Shown: positions 54,758 through 64,000 of the stretch, one piece after another
How the letters are laid out: every line of letters starts with the position of its first letter
How positions within the stretch are numbered: position 1 is the stretch's first letter
NCBI GenBank assembly: GCA_030248195.1
Contig: JASAND010027789.1
Coordinates: forward strand, 1-64,000
Length of the DNA stretch: 64,000 nt
DNA from: Trissonchulus latispiculum
Taxonomy: Eukaryota > Nematoda > Enoplea > Enoplida > Ironidae
Reading direction: 5' to 3'
Position numbers and translations under genes: made by a program
The notes under the pieces: model-generated
Databases searched by the model: none
The model's input: only the letters and a program-made list of their open reading frames with translations
What the model was told of the DNA's origin: nothing

Positions 54758-57396
54758 ATGCTTGGCGCAGTTTTGCTATGGGGTCCACCTTCGCTGCTTC
54801 TAATTGGAGTATTGACGAGACCTGCACAGTGCACCTGCACACTGCACATCAAAGCTACCAGTGCCCGAGCCCGAGGTGTGAAGGATCTGCATGGAAAAGT
54901 TGCATTCGTTACTGGCGGGACGTCGGGCGAGTTTATGAAATCATTATTTCAATTTTGTCAAGATTACACTAAAATTTGTCAAATTTTTTGAATTCTTCTA
55001 CGAACATTTGGTTCCAATTAGTAGAGCTGTGAAAGTATGAAATCAGAACTGAAAAAGTTAAAAAATGTGGAAAAGGCTTGGATTTGGAGCATTGGTTTAG
55101 AAATGGAATGACCTACCGCTGCGCCATATCCCCGGACTCAGCGAGACAAGACATTTATTACCCTGATTTTGACCTTTCTGCGTTGCTGATATTTAACAGA
55201 ACTGTTCATATTACGTTTAGGTATTGGAAAGGAAACGGCGAAATATTTGGCCAAACTCGGGGCCAAAGTTTATCTGACGGGTCGAAATCCGACCAATGCG
55301 GAATCCGTGGCGGCGGAGATAATCCGGGATACAGGAAATCCGGAAGTTTTCGGACTGGAATTGGATCTCCGGGATTTCAAATCCGTTAAGTCCATTGCTC
55401 AGCAATTTTTGGTCAAAGAATCTCAGCTTCACATTCTGGCCAATAATGCTGGAATGACGGGTGGACAAATTGTTGTTTGGAAAAAAGTTTTAAAATTACT
55501 TCAAGTTAGTTTATTGCATTTTACAAAAACTTAAATCTGGTAATTGCAAATTGTTGTAGATTGAAATGCAAAGTTATTGAGTTCAGGTTTAAGGTTACAA
55601 CGGAGTTTTTTAATAATTATTAGCCTTTATTAATTACTAATTATCATTATTAATTTTATTAACATTTTTAGCCGGTTCCAATGAGATTCGTCGCCTCAGC
55701 AGTGGTTTGGAGCAAACAATGGCCTCCAATTATTACGGACATTTTTTGCTCACCCAGCTAGCTCTTGGTAGGTTGACTGAGGATTTTGTACTACATTAAA
55801 AAGTTTTTAAAACCAAATTTGAAATTTTGGCGAAAGTATTAAACATTGATATTTTAGAAACTAAAAATTACGTAACGGATTCCAGAACTAACTCTTGAGT
55901 TTTTTGACATTTTTTAAAAGTCCTTCTTCAATGATTACCAGCTTATTTAGCTGTTTCACCAATTTTGTTAACTATATATCTAGCATTTTGCTTAATTTTG
56001 CTGAAAATATCCTTATTATAAGCGTGCAATTCATAGAAAAATTTCTTTCTAATGCTGCAGAGATTAGGACAGTTACAACAGCGCCTCAAAATCTCTGCCC
56101 AAGGGGATACCAGCACCTTAAAGCACACTCTTATCTATTATGTACTCTTGCTATTTGTAGAGCACCTGAAGACTTCAGCGCCTTCCAGAATTGTGAACGT
56201 TTCCGCGATGGGTCACAGATTTTCCAAATTGGAGGATCTCAACTATCAGAATCGAAAGTTTACTGTGCTCGGCGCGTACTGCGACTCAAAATTGGCCAAC
56301 ATCCTTTTCACTAAAGAGCTGGCACATAGATTAAGGGACGCCGGTTAGTGACCTAGACGAGTACACGTGGTTTGGTACAAAAAAACCTACTAACACTATT
56401 AAAATTTTTCCAGACATCAGAGAAAAAAATCGGAATATGAAAAATGTGGTTACAGTTTTTGTCGCTACCAAATGTAAAAGGCTGGTCTGGTGTTGTTTGG
56501 TTGCAGACAGTAAAAAGTAAATTCACTGGAATTGTAAATATGGTAAGAGTTACCATTTTATAATATTTTAGGTGTAACGGCCAACTCTCTGCACCCTGGT
56601 GTCGTTGCAACAAACATATTTCGACGCGCTCCGAGATGGAGTCAGCCGATCATAGATTTCTGCTTCAAACCGTTCATCAAGGTATACATATAATGGAGTA
56701 CATAATACATAAGAGTATGACAAGCGCTATGTGGTGTATCATCAGTTCCTAGTATACCCACGCTATTAGCATTAACGGTCGAAAATGAGTTTCTATAAAG
56801 TCAAACAGTTTGCACCAATGTTTCGCGTGTTGAAGCTTAAAATAGGCACATTTTAGACTAATAAAGTCCTGTTGGTTTTCGAGATGCAACACGCAAGCAC
56901 AGCGAGTAGACATATGCAAATGCGTACTGAGTTCCAGGCCTAGAGAGAGCCAGTCACTAAGTACTCAATTGACAAAAAACAAAAAAGTACTCATTTGTGA
57001 GTACGCGTGGAGTTACTCAGCCCTTTTGGCGCAGAGCACGCACCCAGAGAATGCACAACCAATCTGGTTTTGGTAACAAATTTGAAACGGTAGTATGCTG
57101 GTCAGTTTTTGAACAGCTTAGCTCATGGTTTTCTTTAGTCCTGAAAAACATGGAATTGGTTGAAAAGATTTAGACTGTTCGAATGAAATGATATTTTTTA
57201 TTTTCAGAGTAATTTTGAGGGCGCTCAAACGATCATTTATTTGGCGGCTTCCACAGACGTTGAGCATGTTAGTGGTGAATATTTTGAGGAATGCAAGCTG
57301 ACTGCGCTGGGTTCGTTGGCCGCAGTTGATTCACGACTAGCCAAGGAACTCTGGCTGAAAACGGAGGAATTCTTCAAAAAATCTAAACTGTATTAG
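54758..57396 (+). CDS. Short-chain dehydrogenase/reductase, retinol dehydrogenase 11-14-like
   Basis: Six exons: 54758-54926, 55221-55460, 55672-55767, 56161-56343, 56572-56681 and 57208-57396. Phases agree throughout and give 328 residues, the usual family length. An N-terminal hydrophobic anchor ([14 protein letters not shown]) precedes the NADP-binding TGGTSGIG (52-59). NNAG lies at 131-134, the catalytic Ser at 183 (IVNVSA) and YCDSK at 208-212 (Tyr and Lys catalytic). [12 protein letters not shown] and [10 protein letters not shown] follow. This is the RDH11-14/DHRS group, which reduces retinal or other lipid aldehydes with NADPH at the ER. The substrate is inferred. The first intron starts GCGAGT, a non-canonical GC-AG intron; all others are GT-AG. 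All catalytic residues are intact. Confidence 0.9.
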
Positions 57397-58407
57397 TGGA
57401 GCGTATTGCCTCAATCCTCTCCCACCGCTCAAAGTTCTTATAGCTTGATCAATTCAGCTAAACTATGGCATGCTTTTGACCACGCTTTTTAAGATTTTCA
57501 GCAAAATTTTTCGATTTCGTGAAATTAGTTGTTTGATTCAAAATGGGGACCAAGAGAAACCACGAAGACAGTATAGATCAAAATTAAATGTTCTGCATTA
57601 AATGCTGCTTAAGTGTGAAACCAAACAATGGAAACATAGGACGCACAGGCCATTTTTATTCTTCAGTACATTTGAAAAACAATATTGGCAAATACAACTT
57701 AACATCAAGATCACATAAACGATAAATGGTGATACAAATATTTCTGCGCAGTTTGCATCAGCACAATTTATCCTAGACAAATTATCGTCGTTATCAGAAA
57801 GGTAGCGATCAAGGTCAAGCCCAAGTACACATTACTAAATATGTGTCACGTTTCCTTTTATAGTATACAAAGTCTGCGTCAATTTGCATACAAGGTCGGC
57901 GCTCAATTAAAAGACACTGGGCTCTCAAAAAAGAATACAGTATCAGATTCCTTCCAAAAGTTAAAGTAAAATTCTTTCACTCAAACTTCCCTTCCTGAAA
58001 TTTAATTTTCGCTGAATTTTTTGCACTCGGAGTTATTCAGAACAGATAACTTCGACAGTCTGATTGGCTTATTTTGCATGATGGCCGTATTAATTGCAAA
58101 ACAAAATTTAGGGGATCATTTTTTAAAATTTAACTAACACCTTTGAATCCCTTTTTACGAGTCCACCAAATTAATTGGGCCTTTCTAACTCGCATCTTAA
58201 ACTCGCCAGCTGAGCTAGCTAAAATTCGGGCGAATTTAATTAGGTCCATGCATTCGTAGAACGCTAAAAATTGTGTATGAAATAAACAATTTCCAATTTC
58301 AAATTTACTCTATGGTTTTGTGAGAACGTCCATAGTCACGTGCCAAAAAGGGAAAGGTTATGCGTTTAACGCCAGCAAGCGCTGAAGGAGGTGCTGCTAT
58401 TCCCAAA
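57397..58407. other. Region between the convergent SDR and GPCR genes
   Basis: No exon seen. ATTAAA at 57583-57588 may serve the SDR transcript. TTTATT near 57653 could provide AATAAA for the minus-strand GPCR. Both are weak. Confidence 0.35.
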
Positions 58408-61400
58408 TTAAATAACTGCTTTTTGAGTGCTACTAGTTTTAGAAGTCCCGGCATTTAGTTTAGCGGCATCGATTCCAACGGCATGTGAACGTTTGCAGAA
58501 TTTTGAAAACAGAGTTAAAAGTTGTTGTTTGAATTTTTTGTTGTCGATAAAATAAACAAAAACATTGATGGTACTGTTAGAATGAGAAATCAAACCAGTG
58601 GTCATGAAATACTCAGCCGGCACAGTTTTTACGAATAGATTAACAGTCAGCACGCCAGAAGTTGCAGTCCAGCGGATTAAGAATCCTACGAAAACTTTAA
58701 AGCAGGTTTTAGCCAGTTTAAAATCGCTGAGAGCGTTTTCGTCAGCTGCAGATAAATTTTTAGTATCCGAAACAATCATTTTCGCAACGCTGCTAGATTG
58801 CAGCTTTTTAAACATTCGTGTGTAGTTTACAAAAGTAAGACAAATAGGAGTGAATAGCCAAAAAACAACAAACAATCCATAGGATGTATCTCTGATATCC
58901 ATCGTGCACGATCTGTAATTATGGATATAGACCGCTTCGCCCCATCCCACGTGGTTGGGAAATTGAAGGCAAAAGCACAAGGACCAGGTACAACGATATA
59001 TAGAGGTATGGTTCTACTGGTAAAGTATCTTTTATATCTTTGGAAATCGCAGATGTAGTAATATCTGAAACAGATGACAATAGAGGACTAACTTTCATGA
59101 AGGCTTAATGTCTAACCTAAAATTTTTCCTGCAAAATGTGTGGGGCTATATACGTATTGAAATAATGCTGAAATAATATATGCTGTTTTGGAGTACAGCG
59201 ATTTTCTTTTATTAGGCCCATTTCTTTAAAGATTAAATGGACTAGATTAAAACTAATCCGCATTAAAGAAATAGCACTTCGGATTAAACGGACTAAAATT
59301 TAATCCAGCGAGTTAAACGATTTAAACTGATTAAATTTAATCCTATTTCTTTAAAGCACCTAGGATTAAAATTTTAATCTAATCCTGTTTCTTTATTCGC
59401 AATTCCGATTAGAAAATCAACGAGGCTATTTTAATCCGGTCTGCTTATGCGCTGTTTCTTTAAAGATTGTTTTAATGCGTTTAATCCGTCGTCTGCATTT
59501 TCAACTAGTTTTTAATCCTCGTGCAGCTACGCGGATTAAATTGACTAAAAGTTGGCGGATTAAAAATTTTAACCTCTGTTTCTTTAATGGGGGATTAAAT
59601 GGATTAAAATCAACTAGTTTAATCCGCGGATTAAACGAGTTAATTTGAATCCGTTTAATCTGTTTAGTCCAGCATTAAATAAATAGCAATTAAAATTTTT
59701 ATCCGTCTGACTTTTAATCCGTTTAAACCGATCATTTTAATCTTTAAAGAAATAGGGCCTTAGATACGCTGCTGACTAATTAGCTTCTGAACTAAAGGGG
59801 AGGGAGGCAGCCATCGGGAAGTCTTTGGTGACAGCCAGCGTTTTCCAACAGGCTACAGATTTATTTAAATGAAAGTAAAGGGTTGGTAACATATATGTTG
59901 CACATGCTGGTCTTGGAAGCCTGCGACTTGAAACTTTTTAGTGTGAGCTTCTTAAGGTGGTGATTCCTTTTGGGCACATATTTTTGGCTGGCGGCGTAAA
60001 TCAAGAAGAAATTTGACGAAACTTTCCGAAATACGTTCTTTTAGCGTTCTAACACCCTCCGAGCAATCCCGATTCGATAATTATTCGAGATTTCCGGTCA
60101 GGGCAGTTTTTCCGAATTTCTGAAAGCTTGGCAGCAGCTATCGCGTTGTGACTATATTCATTCGAAAGATCTCGTTGAGCTTCATATTTTGGCTTTTCAA
60201 AGCAACGTTCTAGCTTTTCTCTACCGTGAGATATAGCCGATTTTCTTGTTTTGGCGTAAAAACTTGTCCTTTTTGCAGAAATCAAATAATCCATCATTTC
60301 TTGAACTATGCAAGCCGTAAAATTAAACTAAGGGCGTCGATCTGAAGGTATCATAGGGGCAAATTAGCCAACGAATGATCGTTTTCTAACAGCTATCGCG
60401 TAGGCTGCTATCATGAAGAATGTAGTTTTTGAAAAACACGGCAAATTTCTTCCAAAGATTGTGGAGCATTCACCATGCAAGTTGGAGGGCTGCTACTTAA
60501 CAGATGTGTTGTGCACAAATATACGCAGCGACGTTTTTTTAGTTGCCCCGATTACTACTTTCTAGCTAAAGCAATTGCTGGACAAATTTGGAAAAAAGTA
60601 GGCAAAATACAGGTTACGCATACATTTCCGCTTATTTCTCCATAACGAAGAGTGATTTCACAATAAATAAAAAATCGTCCCCAGCTATTTGATGGAGGTA
60701 TTGAATGATAAAATCGATGTCTCGCAAAAGAATTTACTGGGTCTGCAAAAAATCTGGAAAATATGCTTCTTCTAAAATATGTTAAAAATATTTTAGAACA
60801 GCAACATTGTTTCATGGCATGCATTAAAAAAGAAAATGTCAAGCTGCATTTTGATATAAAAACGGCTTCTTAACTCCTAGTAATGAATGAGTAATAATGG
60901 TGCAAGCTTCATGTGACCAAAGGGAATCACCACCTTAAAAGAAATGGCTTAGCTCTTGTAGATTCAAAGCCGCAAAGCTGCAAAGCTTCACATGTATTGA
61001 CGATTTAACACATATCCATCCACGTTTAGCTTTGGAACGAAATTGAAACAAAAATTATCAGTGAGGTTGTGTTTAAATTCTGAAAATTCTTTGGAATATC
61101 CGTTTGAACCACAAAATATGCATAAATTAGTCAAAATGACCTAAACTTGAACCTATTCAGCTGACTAACTGCAGTCTCCAAAAACTTCGTCGACATACCG
61201 GTTAGTGGAAATCCAAAACATGTAGAACACGGAGGCGAAACAGCTCGGTGAACACATTGTACACAGAAATTTACACAAGCCAACGTGTGTTGCGAAGAAC
61301 TCTTCTCCCAGGATATCGCCTACGCATTGAAAACTAAATGCTAATATATTAAAATAAGAAAAAGTTAAACGTATATACATTGTTTTGGTGTCAAACTTTT

Positions 61401-62920
61401 GAGAGACTGTTTAAGTCAAAGTTTAGTTCAATTTTCATCAGATGTTATCCAGGCTTCAGATGCCATGAAATGCTAGTTTTAGTATAGATAAAATCTAATA
61501 TTTCAACTGATACAACGGAAATAACAATATATAATCATATCATAACCTATTTAAGTTTAAAAGTTAGTATTATTAGATTTTGTCCAGATATATTGCCACT
61601 AACCGTTAATTTGTAGTGTAGTGTAGTGTAGTGTAGTGCTGAAATACCAATACCTGTAATCGCAGCAGGAATTGCAATTCCAACAACTAAAAGGTCAGCC
61701 AATGCTAGATTCACCAAAAACCAGTTACATTGACTTCTGTTGTCAGGAAGCAGCAAAACTACTAATGTCTGTAACAATTCAACCTAATGTGTTTCTCAAT
61801 TATGACAAATCAATAATTATAATAAAATTGTAAGCGTTTCCTGTGCCAAATTCCCAAGTTCAATATTACCAAGAGTATATAATAGCAAGAGTGAGAAGCT
61901 TGGCCCTACTTAGTAAAAATGGCCTGCCAGATGCTCGACACATTAAGGCCGAGATCTCGGGGGGTCCCGCTTAGCATTGTTAAGCGTGTGTTTATGCAGT
62001 CTAACTGAAATACACTGATGATAAATTTAACATAAGGTAGGCGATTAGCCAATCAGATGTGTTTTAGTCCAAACGCATATAAACACATGATGAACAACGG
62101 TAAGCGGTACCCCCCGAGATTTCGGCCTTAATGTCCCGAGCATATCGCAGGCCATTTCTACTAGGAAGGGCCAAGCTTCCTACTCTTGCTATTATATACT
62201 CTTGATATTACCAAGAGTACATAATAACTAAGAGTGTGACAACCGTCACGCTCTTAGTTATCAAGCGATAAACATCATCTGCACAATAACGGCTGACCCC
62301 CCACAACTGAGTATGTGCACTTCAAATATTTTTGCCCGCTATGTCTACGTTCTAAAGCTCAAAAACACAACTAGTCAGTTGGGTCAATGTGCGTCTATAG
62401 CGAGCTTTAGAACGTAGGCATGACGGAAAAATATTGCATAAAAAATATTGCATATTGCATATAAAAAAAGCGCACATACTCAGTTGTGGGGGGTCAGCCG
62501 TTATTGTACAGATGATGTTTTTCGCTTGATAACTAAGAGCGTGACGCTTGTCACACTCTTTACCTAGTTTACTGGGGCAATTATCTTTTAACATTTAAGC
62601 ATAAGGTCATGCTGTTGGCAAACTCTTAAGCGCTTCCGATTTTGGTGACTAAGTCCTTTCTAATCTTAGTCGCACAACCCTCAAACGGGAAATACATTAA
62701 AATTAAGTATGCATTCTTGAATATAGACAAATATATTTGTCATTCTAATATCGTCAATATGTCAATAAAATATATATTTGACAAAGATTAGCGGAAGTCA
62801 AATCAGGAGCATGACAATATTAGGCAAAGCTCTGAAACTTACTAGGATGTTTCCTACTATTCCCGTACTAGACACAATAATGGCCGCTGTGTCGTGCACA
62901 ATTCTAAACCAAATTTCCAT
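58408..62920 (-). CDS. Class A GPCR, melatonin-receptor-like, four exons with an apparent frameshift
   Basis: Minus strand: exon 1 62920-62843 (TM1 with GIVGNIL, donor GTAAGT), exon 2 61768-61654 (TM2 LVNLALADLL), exon 3 61319-61199 (TM3 with conserved Cys, ending STNR), exon 4 59064-58408. Across the last junction the DRY-like motif reads NRY, followed by YYICDFQRYKRYF, very like the melatonin receptor NRYCYICHSxxY. TM4 breaks near 58985-58990: the frame must shift by one base to continue into SLCFCLQFPN, RSCTMD (ECL2 Cys), TM5, TM6 and TM7 (HSNSTINVFVYFI). The summed exon length is also one base short of a multiple of three. It is either a sequencing error or a recent pseudogene. The ligand is unknown; the melatonin-like call is from sequence pattern only. 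Confidence 0.8.
59214..59758. mobile_element. Harbinger-like MITE family B, copy 2
   Basis: GGCCCATTTCTTTAAAGAT to ATCTTTAAAGAAATAGGGCC, flanked by TTA on both sides, with the interior again built from GGATTAAA/TTTAATCC words. It lies in the third GPCR intron. Confidence 0.8.
59956..60934. mobile_element. TTAA-flanked element, diverged family member
   Basis: TTAA at 59952-59955 and 60935-60938, with termini GGTGGTGATTCCTTTTG and CAAAGGGAATCACCACC. The ends resemble those of 23619-24625 but the interior differs, so it is a related subfamily. It lies in the third GPCR intron. Confidence 0.75.
61871..62204. mobile_element. MITE family F with 8-bp duplication ATATTACC
   Basis: ATATTACC at 61863-61870 and 62205-62212. 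The ends are AAGAGTATATAATAGCAAGA and its inverse, with GAAGCTTGGCCCT inside both arms. The AGAGTATATAATAGC-type word also occurs near 43300, 56120 and 62213. Confidence 0.75.
62231..62565. mobile_element. MITE/foldback family G with about 95-bp arms
   Basis: The left arm AAGAGTGTGACAACCGTCAC... is matched by the right arm ending ...GCTTGTCACACTCTT. Both contain GCTGACCCCCCACAACTGAG or its inverse. The inner part is also inverted (TCTACGTTCTAAAGCTC). It lies in the first GPCR intron. Confidence 0.8.
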
Positions 62921-63338
62921 ATTCGTTCACTGAAAATATGAAAAGGAAAGAGGAGTCCCAGATCTAAAGAAGGTGACTCTCAACCAACCGCGTGACCGGC
63001 GAACCGTTTGCAAGTACAGCAATCCTGTTAATTCATCTGCAATAAAGTATAATTTCTTTATTAGCCATGTCTATGCCATTTTTAATCCTGGAAAGTCTTG
63101 GAGATAATTGATGTCGATGTGTGCAACTTTAATGAGTACTTCATTAATGAGATTATGAACAAAAGGGTAAAGGAGTTAGATAGTAACAGGTGCACACGTG
63201 AAAAGAAATGAAAGGTGCTAACTAAAAGAACCTCGCAGTTCACGACTCGCCATATCCACGAGTTCCCAGATAATTAATCTTTGGTGCTAAGAAAAGATGG
63301 TCCTTTTCAAGTCTTTCAGCTATTTTGCTGCTAGTCCA
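62921..63338. other. Upstream of the GPCR start
   Basis: Nothing recognised; presumably the promoter or 5' UTR of the minus-strand GPCR. Confidence 0.35.
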
Positions 63339-63840
63339 GGGGCCGATCCTATCAAACATTTCAATCTGGATTATAATCTGAATACGGATTGAAAACTGGA
63401 TGAAAATGTCAAACCACGATCCTATCATTACGGGACTGACTTAATTTAAGTTTTTAGATAGAGATTTAATCCGTGTCCAATATTTAATCCCAATCCAGTC
63501 CTATCAAAGATTTCGGATTAAAAAATGGGGATTGAAACGGGGCTGGATCCGACTAATTTCAACCCACCTAGGGGAGGCGGGTTGAGATTTAAATAAGCTT
63601 TTCTCAGGCTTCAATCCCATTCTGAATAGGATCGAGTTGAATCCTACTTACTGAGCAAAAAAAGAGTAAAGGATTAAGACTGGGATTGGAAGCTGCGAAT
63701 CCAGATTAACTTAAACCCGATACAAAATGTTTGATAGGATTTATTTCCAGCATAAATAAGCCAAGCCAGAAACTTTTGGGGTATACCGAAAATGGGTTAG
63801 ATTCGAATCCAACTCAACCCATATTCACAGGATCGGCCCC
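63339..63840. mobile_element. MITE family C
   Basis: GGGGCCGATCCT at the left end and its perfect reverse complement AGGATCGGCCCC at the right end. The interior has GGATTAAA-like and CAATCC words and CTATCAAA/TTTGATAG subterminal inverted repeats. It is similar in style to families A and B. Confidence 0.8.
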
Positions 63841-64000
63841 AAATGCCAACAGAAGCCCTGACACTGGCTTGCACCAACCATTTTTAACTCAGTGCAACGT
63901 TAACTCGGCGTTAAGAAGAGATAACCCGCAGTTAGACCGTTGCATCAAATTTGGTTAACGTAACTGTGTGTTAACCTTAAGGTTAACTCGGTGTTAAACA
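63841..64000. other. Start of a further repeat at the window edge
   Basis: Several GTTAACTCGGTGTTAA/TTAACGTTAACT palindromic words suggest one more inverted-repeat element running off the right edge. Confidence 0.4.

Overview
This is a eukaryotic, almost certainly animal, nuclear genome window. Coding exons are short and separated by GT-AG (once GC-AG) introns. The recognisable genes are metazoan types: a whirlin-type PDZ scaffold, a class A GPCR closest to melatonin receptors, a retinol-dehydrogenase-like SDR and U1-type C2H2 zinc-finger proteins. Most of the remaining DNA is transposable elements, chiefly MITEs and foldback elements with visible target-site duplications (TSDs), plus tRNA-derived SINEs. 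A non-model invertebrate fits best; I cannot name the phylum.

Layout: 1-2.6 kb holds minisatellites and a foldback element. 2.6-17 kb holds three zinc-finger genes of one family (a last exon at 2605-2765, and intron-free ORFs at 10726-12099 and 16275-17009), separated by a nested TE composite at about 4.1-8.87 kb. 17-22 kb is TE-rich and gene-poor. 22.2-43.6 kb is the 3' part of a whirlin-like gene (PDZ2, harmonin-homology domain, Pro/Ser-rich linker, PDZ3). One of its introns carries a 12.9-kb LTR element at 25653-38530. 44.8-46.1 kb holds a small two-exon minus-strand gene with a LITAF-like zinc-ribbon pattern. 46.2-54.7 kb is repeat-rich (193-bp tandem array, G-rich MITEs, a Ty3/gypsy RT fossil). 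54.76-57.4 kb is a complete six-exon SDR gene. 58.4-62.92 kb is a four-exon minus-strand GPCR with an apparent one-base frameshift. The window ends in a MITE.

The most unusual object is the LTR element. It has TG...CA LTRs of 767 and 765 bp and a Gag-like ORF. There is no visible protease, reverse transcriptase, RNase H or integrase. In their place is one 2,311-residue ORF with a DEDDy-type 3'-5' exonuclease domain in its N-terminal third, an unknown middle domain, an Arg/Ser-rich linker and a C-terminal NADAR (YbiA-like) domain. I know of no described retroelement with a Gag plus exonuclease-NADAR architecture. The domain calls come from motif reading, not from a database search.

The host genes do not form an operon-like unit. 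Their common theme is heavy intronic TE load; several TEs sit directly against exons or splice sites.
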